Below, one piece after another: positions 18,809 to 25,227 of a DNA stretch of 27,952 nt. A program made the position numbers and the translations under genes. Location of the stretch: positions 1 to 27,952 of IMG/VR virus record IMGVR_UViG_3300025070_000171. One strand, written 5' to 3'. Source of the stretch: a virus. The notes below the pieces were generated by a model. It worked only from the letters and a program-made list of their open reading frames with translations, did no database searches and was not told the DNA's origin. Position 1 is the stretch's first letter. Each line of letters opens with the position of its first letter.

Positions 18809-18960
18809 TACAAGAAGAAAAAAGGAATCATATGGAAGAGGAAATGATAAAACTCTCCCTGCCGTAGATTACTCTAGCGGCTTACCTTTGTTCAAATATG
18901 TTAATTAATTATAATACACAATTCAGAAACGAACTATATAAAATCATTCATAAAGGTGTA
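18809..18960. other. Convergent intergenic region
   Basis: This 152-base gap follows the terminator. It holds an AT-rich stretch with TTATAATAC (about 18910-18918) and a short 11-codon ORF at 18832 (ATGGAAGAGG...) behind AAAGGA. I see no supportable gene or RNA. The TATAAT-like word has a TTGTTC 16 bases upstream on the plus strand, but no gene follows in that direction. Confidence 0.4.
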
Positions 18961-19143
18961 CTAAGCCTCTATGCCATTTACTAAAAGCTTTTCTTTTGCC
19001 ATTGTCAACTTAGTTTTAAGATTTTCTACATCTTTATTTAGTATATCGTTCTGTTTAGTGAGTGCTTCACAAGCGACTGTCATCTGGTGCAGTCCCTTAG
19101 TTAATATGTTTTCTGTTGGTTCTCTATATATTGTATCTGACAT
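18961..19143 (-). CDS. Small hypothetical coiled-coil protein (60 aa)
   Basis: This is the last gene of the minus-strand operon. The protein has a heptad-like helix from about residue 25 to 52 (LTKQNDILNKDVENLKTKLT), consistent with a small dimeric coiled coil. Its ATG overlaps the TAA of the DnaB-type helicase gene (TAATG), so it is likely co-translated with the helicase. No family is recognised. A helicase-associated accessory role is possible but unproven. Confidence 0.65.
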   Translation of the reverse strand: MSDTIYREPTENILTKGLHQMTVACEALTKQNDILNKDVENLKTKLTMAKEKLLVNGIEA

Positions 19144-20468
19144 TATTGAAATCTCCCGATTTGGTTTATGAATTTAAATTTACCCATAAGGTCTCTTTCG
19201 CCCTCACGGTTTTTTGCTATTTTGTAATCTAGTTCTAGGTAAGATGTTTTCCCATCAAAAACTCTGCAGTTCTGTAGGTCTCCACCCCTAGCCCACATAA
19301 GTAATATGACATCTGCATCGTTCTCAATATCCCCACTATCCTTGAGGTCGTGCATTGATAGACCAGAGTCTCTCTTTGCTCCCTCTCTGTTGACTTGAGC
19401 CAACAAGATAACAGGAATATTTAGTTCCATTGCTAGTTGTTTAATCCTATGTGAAACTAATGCTATTCCGTCATGCTTACTCATACGAGTATCATATGGT
19501 ATAAGTTGTAGGTAATCAATGACGAGTGCCTCTATTCGGTGTTTACGCTTCATTGACCTAGCCTTTGAACGTAGTTCATCTATGCCCCTAACGAAATGTT
19601 CTACTACAATCGGTGCTTCTTTAACTTTTTTGAGAGATGCAAAGACACGAGCTTTTTCGTCCTCTGTTGCTATATTCTCTCTGATTCGTTTTAGATTTAC
19701 TGCACTTGCTGTTTGTACCATTCGTTTCATTAGTTGCTCTGCAGGCATCTCAAAACTAAATATACCAATCGGTATTCCGTCTTGTACTGATGCCCTTAAA
19801 ACTATGTTCAAAGCCAACTGACTTTTACCACAAGAGGTAGGTGCTGAAACAACAAATACCTCTCCTTTACCAATACCACCTTCGTCAAGTTTCTCGTCCA
19901 GATGCCCGATTCCTGTGCTAAGTGCAGTAAACTTGTAACGGTTTTCTGTCATTGCAGTTAGCTTATCTTGCAATAAATCCCCTGCATCTGCAAAAGATTC
20001 TTCTGTAGCGACCCTGTCGGATATGTCAGATAGTTCATTCTCCATTGCACTTGCCGTTGTATGGGCTTCAGAACCCCCTACAATCGCCTCAATGGTTTTC
20101 CTTGACATACGGATAAGGTTACGAGCTATCGCCTTGTCACGGACGATATTGGCGTAATAACGTGCCGAAGTTACAGTCTGTACTCTATCGGCTACATATT
20201 GTATACCCATAAAGCCCTCGACCTGCTCTTCAAAGCCCATTGATTTAACCCTTTCGAGGAGAGTAATCTCATCTACTGGGTAGTTTTTCTTCTGTAGTTC
20301 CTCTATAATCTTGAATAAGATTCTAGGTCTCTCTACATAAAAATCGTCTGCAGTTAGAACCTGTGTAACATAGTCAAAGACACTTGAGTCTTCGGACTTA
20401 ATTAAACAAGACACAACTGCCTCTTCCGCATCTAATGAGTACGGCTCTTGTAATGCTTTATCCATCAT
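19143..20468 (-). CDS. dnaB: Replicative DNA helicase, DnaB type
   Basis: This is a 441-aa RecA-fold hexameric helicase. Residues 9-110 match the DnaB N-terminal domain (EPYSLDAEEAVVSCLI, then DDFYVERPRILFKIIEEL). The C-terminal domain has Walker A SAPTSCGKS (208-216; TSC instead of the more common SMG), the IFSFEMP element (236-242), Walker B ALVIDYLQL (314-322), QVNREG (358-363) and DLKDSGDIENDADVI (374-388). It unwinds DNA at the phage fork and loads primase. The start has two adjacent ATGs with an A-rich leader and no Shine-Dalgarno. Length is close to typical DnaB (about 450-470). Confidence 0.95.
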   Translation of the reverse strand: MMDKALQEPYSLDAEEAVVSCLIKSEDSSVFDYVTQVLTADDFYVERPRILFKIIEELQKKNYPVDEITLLERVKSMGFEEQVEGFMGIQYVADRVQTVTSARYYANIVRDKAIARNLIRMSRKTIEAIVGGSEAHTTASAMENELSDISDRVATEESFADAGDLLQDKLTAMTENRYKFTALSTGIGHLDEKLDEGGIGKGEVFVVSAPTSCGKSQLALNIVLRASVQDGIPIGIFSFEMPAEQLMKRMVQTASAVNLKRIRENIATEDEKARVFASLKKVKEAPIVVEHFVRGIDELRSKARSMKRKHRIEALVIDYLQLIPYDTRMSKHDGIALVSHRIKQLAMELNIPVILLAQVNREGAKRDSGLSMHDLKDSGDIENDADVILLMWARGGDLQNCRVFDGKTSYLELDYKIAKNREGERDLMGKFKFINQIGRFQ

Positions 20469-20486
20469 TTTTTTATTTATATTTTA

Positions 20487-20663
20487 TTACTTGTACTTAT
20501 CAAGCATCTTGTCGTCTATCAATTTCTTTTCCATAGCCCAATATATATCAGACCTGGCTTGTTTATAAAAATTATCAATAACTTCTTTTTTAGTTTTACC
20601 TGGTATAGATATACCTCTGCGAGCTTTCTTGTACTCGTCTATGTAATCATTTGGTTTGCTCAT
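20487..20663 (-). CDS. Small hypothetical protein (58 aa)
   Basis: The ORF encodes MSKPNDYIDEYKKARRGISI, then PGKTKKEVIDNFYKQAR and a helical C terminus. It overlaps the stop of the upstream DUF5664-like gene by four bases (ATGA), the usual coupling in this operon, and ends 18 bases before the helicase start. It is basic, probably helical, and of no recognised family. The long plus-strand ORF across this region is antisense to two well-supported genes and is not called. Confidence 0.65.
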   Translation of the reverse strand: MSKPNDYIDEYKKARRGISIPGKTKKEVIDNFYKQARSDIYWAMEKKLIDDKMLDKYK

Positions 20664-21004
20664 AAATCATTTAGTTCGTTAGGTAATTGTTTATTGGCAA
20701 TCATTCGCTTAGTCTCAAGCCAACACGCCATATTCCAAAGGACTGCACCGAAGTGGTCTTCATCTACTTCACCATCCTTGCAGGCCATTAAATGCCTAAA
20801 TGCGGCATCGCAATATCTGGATGTAGGAATACCCTTTTGCCAATTATCTTTTCCGTACTTACTTGCTCCGTCCTCGAATCTTCGAGCCATTGCTTTGATA
20901 GCACAGGTAGGAATCATTGAAGGTATACCTTTTCCTTTCATTGAGTCACGGACTGCACCCGTATTGAATGCAGTCCTTGCTCCAGAATCGGGCAACTCCG
21001 TCAT
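20660..21004 (-). CDS. DUF5664-type dATP/dGTP diphosphohydrolase-like protein
   Basis: This 114-aa protein has the signature TGAVRDSMKGKG, AIKAMARRFEDGASKYGKDN, WQKGIP, then FRHLMACKDGEVDEDHFGAV and LWNMACWLET. The GASKYG-NW pair and the ED-DHF/L-x-A-x-x-WN block are characteristic of the phage family annotated as dATP/dGTP diphosphohydrolase N-terminal (DUF5664), all-alpha MazG-like enzymes. It may sanitise or bias the dNTP pool during replication. Some relatives accompany purine-modified genomes, but no PurZ-like gene is visible here. It is coupled to its upstream neighbour by TAATG. Confidence 0.8.
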   Translation of the reverse strand: MTELPDSGARTAFNTGAVRDSMKGKGIPSMIPTCAIKAMARRFEDGASKYGKDNWQKGIPTSRYCDAAFRHLMACKDGEVDEDHFGAVLWNMACWLETKRMIANKQLPNELNDL

Positions 21005-21243
21005 TAGAACGGGGCCTCCTCTGTAACGGAAGAAGAAGCAACTGTCTCTTCTTTCGGTTTTGGTAATTGCATATTACCCCTAAGGTAGCGTGTGCCACCT
21101 TGAGATGTACCACTCCAAGCAGCAAGGTCATACTTTACACCATTAAATGTAAGGTATCCCTTAGTGTTTGGTTTCTTTGAACCCTCTTCTACATCTTGTA
21201 CGAATAGAACGAAGGTCATATTGTCATCATATTGTTTAGCCAT
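21004..21243 (-). CDS. Small hypothetical protein next to ERF (79 aa)
   Basis: The protein has a beta-rich core with GYLTFNGVKYDLAAWSGTS then GGTRYLRGNMQL, and a disordered Glu/Ser/Thr tail ending EEAPF. The core loosely resembles small DUF736-like or single-strand-binding-associated phage proteins. The acidic C terminus ending in a hydrophobic residue is reminiscent of SSB tails. It lies two bases after the ERF gene and overlaps the DUF5664 gene by one base, so a recombination or ssDNA role is a reasonable guess, not a proven one. Confidence 0.65.
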   Translation of the reverse strand: MAKQYDDNMTFVLFVQDVEEGSKKPNTKGYLTFNGVKYDLAAWSGTSQGGTRYLRGNMQLPKPKEETVASSSVTEEAPF

Positions 21244-21245
21244 AA

Positions 21246-21686
21246 TTAGAATATATCTTTATTTTTTGTTGTTGGTTTAGAAATAGTTTTGCCGTGCGTG
21301 TTAGTCGCATCGTCATCTTTGCTATCGTCAAGATTTAGGAGTCCTCCTAAAGCGTATTTTTTTGCATAGGAATCCGAGCTACCAGTCATCTGTGCAGGTG
21401 ACATTCCCTTAGATTCCGTGGCTTCACGAGCCGAAGCACTTACTGAAATACTTTCATCGCTTTCGCAGTCTGCTATTGTAACTGTAGCTTGTACATAGTT
21501 ACTGCCACCGACTTCCAGTATCTCGCTTTGCATTAATAGAACGCATTGTAATTCTTTTAATGGTTGCTTGAGTGCCAATGTTATATCTTCGAGGGAACGA
21601 TATTTATAATTCCCGAATTTGTTATATTGATTTTTAGATACATGCAAAGTTGTTTGCAGTACATTTAATTTTTCTTTTATGTTCAT
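21246..21686 (-). CDS. ERF-family single-strand annealing recombinase
   Basis: This is a 146-aa protein. The N-terminal part has QYNKFGNYKYRSLEDITLAL, typical of the ERF start where a short NFKYR-like word precedes a helix. The diagnostic block is at about 94-126: GMSPAQMTGSSDSYAKKYAL followed by GGLLNLDDSKDDD. ERF proteins anneal complementary ssDNA during phage recombination and genome circularisation or repair. It is somewhat shorter than typical ERF (about 180-210) but has the core. It overlaps the endonuclease VII-like gene by four bases. The nearby nucleases may supply resected ends. Confidence 0.88.
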   Translation of the reverse strand: MNIKEKLNVLQTTLHVSKNQYNKFGNYKYRSLEDITLALKQPLKELQCVLLMQSEILEVGGSNYVQATVTIADCESDESISVSASAREATESKGMSPAQMTGSSDSYAKKYALGGLLNLDDSKDDDATNTHGKTISKPTTKNKDIF

Positions 21687-22123
21687 AAATTTTTAATTAT
21701 ATTCTTATAAAGTTTTACTCTTTCATCGGAGTTAGTGCAAGCATTAATTTCAGATTTCTTTATTCCAAAATTCTTCAATGCAAATTCTTGTTCGTGCTTC
21801 TTGAGTCTACCGAAACGCTTTCCTAGTTGCACCAATCCAGTAGGGTGCATAATGTCAGTACCAGGACTTTTTAAATATTTAACTAAGTTCTCTAAGGTCT
21901 GAATGAAATCTAAACGGCAGTTATTTTTTGCGTACCTACGCCAAGCATTGTAAACTTTACCCTCCCATGCGTTTGCCTGCCTGTGTATTACTCCACGAAC
22001 TAACCCACTATCGTGGTCGTGGTCAACTACTGCATCCGTTAGTTTAATCTCGAAGATAGGACATTCCCTTGGGGCATTGGCTTCTCTCCATTCTTTTATT
22101 TTATTCTGAGTGAGGTAATTCAT
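21683..22123 (-). CDS. Endonuclease VII-like (His-Me finger) protein with a degraded zinc site
   Basis: This is a 146-aa relative of phage recombination endonuclease VII, which resolves branched DNA. The core VVDHDHDSGLVRGVIHRQAN (32-51) contains the catalytic DHDH and the G-LVRG segment of the family, followed by an AWEGKV helix. In the T4 enzyme two CxxC pairs bind zinc. Here the first is CPIF (C21, with F24 replacing Cys) and the second is HRQA (H47, A50), so the zinc site is mostly lost. The C-terminal half is helical. It is coupled to ERF (ATGA) and overlaps the preceding small gene by 23 bases. Confidence 0.8.
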   Translation of the reverse strand: MNYLTQNKIKEWREANAPRECPIFEIKLTDAVVDHDHDSGLVRGVIHRQANAWEGKVYNAWRRYAKNNCRLDFIQTLENLVKYLKSPGTDIMHPTGLVQLGKRFGRLKKHEQEFALKNFGIKKSEINACTNSDERVKLYKNIIKNL

Positions 22124-22265
22124 TGACGACTTGTATGTTTATGTAGGCTTTATTTTTCTTAACGAGCTTTGCCGCGGCTTTAGCATCATTAGCATATCTA
22201 ATGGTATACCCCCTGTAATCTGGGGGCATATCATTATGCGAGTAGATAATTTCAAATTTATTCAT
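22101..22265 (-). CDS. Small hypothetical protein (54 aa)
   Basis: The ORF encodes MNKFEIIYSHNDMPPDYRGY, then TIRYANDAKAAAKLVKK and a short strand ending HSE. It overlaps the methyltransferase stop by four bases (ATGA) and the endonuclease VII start by 23 bases, so it fills the gap and is probably translated. The fold guess is a small alpha/beta protein (strand, Ala-rich helix, strand). No family or function is recognised. Confidence 0.65.
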   Translation of the reverse strand: MNKFEIIYSHNDMPPDYRGYTIRYANDAKAAAKLVKKNKAYINIQVVNELPHSE

Positions 22266-23530
22266 AAAATTCTATTTATTAATGTTAGAAATGCTTTTGC
22301 TGCAGTAGCAGGAACAACGCCATTCCCTAAAGCTCTAAGTCTGTCCACCCTTGTGGAATACCCATTAGATTTTCCACCCAATCTGGATTTAACTTTAATG
22401 ACTCGTTGGGCTTCCCATCCGTATTGTTCTTCGTTGGGTCTAGACGGCCAGTTATTGCTAGAGCTTCTAAGCATTTGCTCGCTTGCGTGTTCCCCTGCAG
22501 TCTGTACTGTTGTTCGTTGGCACTCGGTGTAGGAAAGTCCTTCACTTCTTGACATAGTGGTGGTTTCTGACCTCCGCCTGGATGGTTCTTTCTCTTGGCT
22601 TGTATATTGGCTAAGTCCATCACAGTCGGTGTTGACCAATTCTTCACTTGTTCCGTTAGGCAACCCTCTACATATTTTCTCCCGATGCTCTCTCTGTACT
22701 TCTTGCGTTTCTCCATTCCTTCTGGCGTTCTTTCTATGTCTATCCCCGTTGGTGTTAGCCAATTCCGTTTCACTTGGTCGCCCAAGGGTATTCCCCCCTT
22801 GTTGTTCGGACGACTGTTGTCTATTGCACCTGCCCTCGGTGTAGCCCAGTTCTCCTCGTGAGTCTCTACTGCATCTCTCAGTTTCGCCCCAAAAGTTTGA
22901 TTGCTCTTGTGCCTCTTGCTCTTGAAGCCCACTTCCGTCATCTCCGTCTCGATGCGTCCTCCCTCTGCATCCGATGTTCTCGCTGTGGGCCAACCCAAGG
23001 ATGTAAACTCGCTTTCTCTGGTGTGGCGCTCCGACTTCACTCGCTGAGAATATTCCGACCTCTGTTCTGTAACCCATTTTTTCCAATGTTCTTCCGACAT
23101 ATTTGACCACAGGTTCTCCTTCTCCTGTTTTGCAACTGAGTATCCCTTCGACATTTTCGAGGAAAACAATTCGAGGTTGGCACTCTTCGATTCCTTTTGC
23201 GATGTAGGGGAAAAGGTGTCTTGGGTCTTCGGTAGCTTTTTTAAGGCCTGCTTGAGAGAATGGTTGGCACGGGAATCCTCCAGATAAGATATCCACGAGT
23301 CCTCGAAACTTTCTGTAAGGGAAGGTTTTAAGGTCTGTGTAAATAGGTGCTTCATCCAAAAGACCCTTTTCAATCTTGCTTTCCAAGTTCGCGCAGCAGA
23401 ATCCTTCCCTCTCCACGAAAGCGACTTCTCGCAGGTTTGGTAGAATTGTTCTAAGTCCCATTCCGATTCCTTCGTATCCTGTGCAGAGACTAAGGTGGTT
23501 AATTTTTTCGGTAGTATTATCATAGTTCAT
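22262..23530 (-). CDS. C5 cytosine-specific DNA methyltransferase (Dcm-like)
   Basis: This is a 422-aa protein. Motif I is HLSLCTGYEGIGMGL (12-26), the catalytic Cys motif IV is GGFPCQPFSQAG (84-95, C88), motif VI is FLENVEG (123-129), and motif VIII is QRKRVYILG (171-179). Motif X is RLRALGNGVVP (397-407). Residues 180-380, where the target-recognition domain lies, are unusual: hydrophilic, Arg/Glu/Gln/Asn-rich, with five L-x-[NYH]-[TS] repeats, and without a clear motif IX. The segment looks higher in G+C than neighbouring genes. Modification of phage DNA against host restriction is the likely role. An overlapping +1 ORF covers most of the gene. Confidence 0.9.
   Translation of the reverse strand: MNYDNTTEKINHLSLCTGYEGIGMGLRTILPNLREVAFVEREGFCCANLESKIEKGLLDEAPIYTDLKTFPYRKFRGLVDILSGGFPCQPFSQAGLKKATEDPRHLFPYIAKGIEECQPRIVFLENVEGILSCKTGEGEPVVKYVGRTLEKMGYRTEVGIFSASEVGAPHQRKRVYILGLAHSENIGCRGRTHRDGDDGSGLQEQEAQEQSNFWGETERCSRDSRGELGYTEGRCNRQQSSEQQGGNTLGRPSETELANTNGDRHRKNARRNGETQEVQREHREKICRGLPNGTSEELVNTDCDGLSQYTSQEKEPSRRRSETTTMSRSEGLSYTECQRTTVQTAGEHASEQMLRSSSNNWPSRPNEEQYGWEAQRVIKVKSRLGGKSNGYSTRVDRLRALGNGVVPATAAKAFLTLINRIL
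22327..23523 (-). CDS. Overlapping +1-frame ORF with W-x-TP repeats (candidate dual-coded protein)
   Basis: This 398-codon ORF lies inside the methyltransferase gene, starting from an ATG seven bases after the methyltransferase ATG. The N-terminal 170 residues look like a mixed charged sequence. From residue 177 it contains GWPTARTSD, NWATPRAGAID, NWLTPTGIDIE, NWSTPTVMDLA and DFPTPSANE (W178, W226, W255, W296, F330). Units end in LRDAVE, LGDQVK, LTEQVK and LCQEVK. The C terminus is LNPDWVENLMGIPQGWTD. I recall separate phage proteins with W-[PA]-TP-x-x-x-D repeats and a similar L-N-P-x-W-x-E-x-L-M-G-x-P-x-G-W-T end, often near cytosine methyltransferases, but cannot verify this. Function is unknown, and it could still be a frame shadow. 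Confidence 0.45.
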   Translation of the reverse strand: MIILPKKLTTLVSAQDTKESEWDLEQFYQTCEKSLSWRGKDSAARTWKARLKRVFWMKHLFTQTLKPSLTESFEDSWISYLEDSRANHSLKQALKKLPKTQDTFSPTSQKESKSANLELFSSKMSKGYSVAKQEKENLWSNMSEEHWKKWVTEQRSEYSQRVKSERHTRESEFTSLGWPTARTSDAEGGRIETEMTEVGFKSKRHKSNQTFGAKLRDAVETHEENWATPRAGAIDNSRPNNKGGIPLGDQVKRNWLTPTGIDIERTPEGMEKRKKYRESIGRKYVEGCLTEQVKNWSTPTVMDLANIQAKRKNHPGGGQKPPLCQEVKDFPTPSANEQQYRLQGNTQASKCLEALAITGRLDPTKNNTDGKPNESLKLNPDWVENLMGIPQGWTDLEL

Positions 23531-23898
23531 TTTAATTTTATTAATATTTTTATTGGTAGTAAAATTCCTTTGCTAAGATTATTGTCACCACCTAATCGGT
23601 CTTTATCTGTTCCTAAAAAAGGTCTAACAATATCTTTTAATTTATCTGTAGGTAAAATGATTAGTAGATGTTCAACTGCAATGCAATAAAAATCTGCATT
23701 TGTTTTTGCGATGCCACTAGGCTTGCCCCTGCATTCGTATTCAATAAATACATTGCCAGTATCTTTAGCAATGAAATCTGTCTTAACTTCAATGAGTTTA
23801 TTTCTTAGGATGTCATCAAGTTCTTTTTCTTTAACTTGCCCCACCTCTAAGTCGTGACTGAAATTACTACAGAAATCCATTACTTTGCTCTCATCCAA
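23527..23898 (-). CDS. PD-(D/E)XK-like small phage protein (123 aa)
   Basis: The protein contains LIEVKTDFIAKDTGN then VFIEYECRGKPSGI and KTNADFYCI. The IEVK element (E37, K39) after a helical N terminus, followed by a beta strand and the EYE-RGKPSGI segment, resembles the catalytic core of restriction-endonuclease-fold (PD-(D/E)XK) proteins of marine phages. A DNA-cleaving or end-processing role is inferred. Family members of this kind are usually unannotated. It overlaps the methyltransferase start by four bases (ATGA) and the next upstream nuclease gene by 19 bases. Confidence 0.65.
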   Translation of the reverse strand: MDESKVMDFCSNFSHDLEVGQVKEKELDDILRNKLIEVKTDFIAKDTGNVFIEYECRGKPSGIAKTNADFYCIAVEHLLIILPTDKLKDIVRPFLGTDKDRLGGDNNLSKGILLPIKILIKLK

Positions 23899-24641
23899 TC
23901 CATCCTGTACAATCTGTTTAAATACTTAAACCTGGTTACACCTTTTCTCATTTGAGTAAGCGACCAATTTTTATGGTAATGTTTTTTGCTTTCTGTACAG
24001 ATACATACACTTGTAATTCTTGGCTCGTAATCAAGTTCAAGGTCTTGTTGCAACCACTTAGATTCTATTGCTAACTGCGTGCAATCTTTCTCTTCGTAGA
24101 ACTTGCCACCTGTTCCCTTTGTATCTCTGCACTTGTAATCAAACAAATGAAACTTGCCGTCTATTTTCGCAATGAAATCTACCGACCCTGCACTATTCAT
24201 TTTGTCGCAATACAATATCTTTTCACAAGCAATAGGCTCTACATTATTTTCATCAATGAAATCAATGAAAGGTTCTGCCCAAGGGTCATAAGGTGTTTCC
24301 TCATGCTCAAGGCCTTGCTCCAGGATTCTATTATTTATGATGTCCTCCAGGCGTTCGTGAACCGAAGTACCAAAATGACTAGATGAGATAAAGTCTCCCG
24401 TTGCAGGGCAGACTCTTTGTCCATACTTCAAGTCGTGTATTTCGTGAACCGACATTGCAGGGTATTCCCTTGCAAGCTCTACCAACTTTCGTGGCATCCA
24501 AATATTGTGCAAGAAATCATTCATCTGTATGCTCAATATTGTTGTTACACTAGGATATGCTTTTATTTTCCTAGCCTGTACTGGCGTTCTCGCTTCAGTT
24601 AGAAACGGAACATTTTTGCAATTATAGAAGTGTCCACCCAT
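23880..24641 (-). CDS. PD-(D/E)XK exonuclease, RecB/Cas4-like
   Basis: This is a 253-aa protein. Residues 87-104 read SSSHFGTSVHERLEDIIN, the typical N-terminal helix with a G-x-x-H-E word (H95). The catalytic region follows: E140, AGSVDFIAKIDGKFHLFDYK (151-170) and CRD. The D155-x(n)-D168-x-K170 pattern is the PD-(D/E)XK core of RecB-like phage exonucleases. It would resect DNA ends to give ssDNA for the ERF protein. It starts one base after a lysine-rich out-of-frame stop and has AT-rich spacing. Antisense ORFs across it are shadows. Confidence 0.82.
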   Translation of the reverse strand: MGGHFYNCKNVPFLTEARTPVQARKIKAYPSVTTILSIQMNDFLHNIWMPRKLVELAREYPAMSVHEIHDLKYGQRVCPATGDFISSSHFGTSVHERLEDIINNRILEQGLEHEETPYDPWAEPFIDFIDENNVEPIACEKILYCDKMNSAGSVDFIAKIDGKFHLFDYKCRDTKGTGGKFYEEKDCTQLAIESKWLQQDLELDYEPRITSVCICTESKKHYHKNWSLTQMRKGVTRFKYLNRLYRMDWMRAK

Positions 24642-24661
24642 ATTATTTTTTCTTTTTAGGT

Positions 24662-24805
24662 TTATTTTTCTTTGCTGCTTTTTTGCTTATTAGCTTTATT
24701 GTTCGCATTGGTTTTTTTTCTAGTTGAGGACCAATCTATTGAATCATAATTTGCATCATACTTCTTTTGATTGTATCCAGATTTCGGTTGCATACCCTTT
24801 CCCAT
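24662..24805 (-). CDS. Small basic protein (47 aa) with a possible frameshifted tail
   Basis: The ORF encodes MGKGMQPKSGYNQKKYDANY, then DSIDWSSTRKK and a polar tail ending KQKSSKEK. It starts two bases after the stop of the winged-helix gene. In the +1 frame, the sequence after an A-run continues as KKAAKKNKPKKKK and stops just before the next gene, a tail that looks more like the other small basic proteins here. Either the A-run (six As, about 24680) is a one-base length variant, or the two frames are independent. No family recognised. Confidence 0.55.
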   Translation of the reverse strand: MGKGMQPKSGYNQKKYDANYDSIDWSSTRKKTNANNKANKQKSSKEK

Positions 24806-24807
24806 AA

Positions 24808-25227
24808 TTAATAAGGTTCTATATATATATATTCATTGTTTGGTATTGGTGCGACAGATTTGTCACTCGCTTTTTTGAAATTTTTAGTGCGTTTTTTCCA
24901 ATAATCGTTGCATTCTGCTTCTTGTAGTAACGCATCGTCAACGCTATACCACTTCGTTTTATCGTATCGCATTCTGTTATAATTTCCAACGGAAATGGCC
25001 CCTTGTTCACGAAGTGAACGCAAGGCAGTCCGTATTTGAAACTTGGTAAGGAACGGCATTGATTCAGTCCAACCCTGGTAGGTGTTAAATGTCCAATACT
25101 TTCCATCGTGTTTATTTCTTGCATCTTTTTTATTCTTTAGGACGAAGTAAATAAGATTGTGCAGCACAACGGCAGGCACTAAACCGAAGCGTTTTGCGTG
25201 GTCTGCTTGTAATGTAATGTATTGCAT
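24808..25227 (-). CDS. Winged-helix replication protein, DnaD/O-like N-terminal type
   Basis: This is a 139-aa protein. AKRFGLVPAVVLHNLIYFV begins a helical region. HDGKYWTFNTYQGWTESMPF leads into KFQIRTALRSLREQGAISV, and GNYNRMRYDKTKWY follows. That order (FG-L-AVVL, DGK-W, PFLTK-IR-L--L-EQGAI, NYN--YD-T-WY) is the usual winged-helix domain of phage replisome-organiser proteins. It binds DNA and probably recruits the DnaB helicase. The C-terminal tail is basic and lacks the second DnaD domain. The start overlaps the upstream stop by one base. Confidence 0.8.
   Translation of the reverse strand: MQYITLQADHAKRFGLVPAVVLHNLIYFVLKNKKDARNKHDGKYWTFNTYQGWTESMPFLTKFQIRTALRSLREQGAISVGNYNRMRYDKTKWYSVDDALLQEAECNDYWKKRTKNFKKASDKSVAPIPNNEYIYIEPY

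Noticed and set aside
18832-18867. 11-codon ORF behind AAAGGA after the terminator
   Set aside because: Too short to support and no comparable pattern elsewhere.
18895-18925. TTGTTC/TATAAT-like promoter on the plus strand
   Set aside because: No plus-strand gene follows; AT-rich gaps produce such words by chance.
20559-21026. 155-codon plus-strand ORF
   Set aside because: It is antisense to the DUF5664-like and 58-aa genes, has no family features and no context on that strand.
22557-23106. Plus-strand ORFs of 88-110 codons opposite the methyltransferase
   Set aside because: They are likely by-products of the repeated structure on the other strand; no family features seen.
24819-25124. 101-codon ORF inside the winged-helix gene
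   Set aside because: No repeat or family pattern; the overlapping frame has clear winged-helix features. Unlike the methyltransferase case there is no internal structure.
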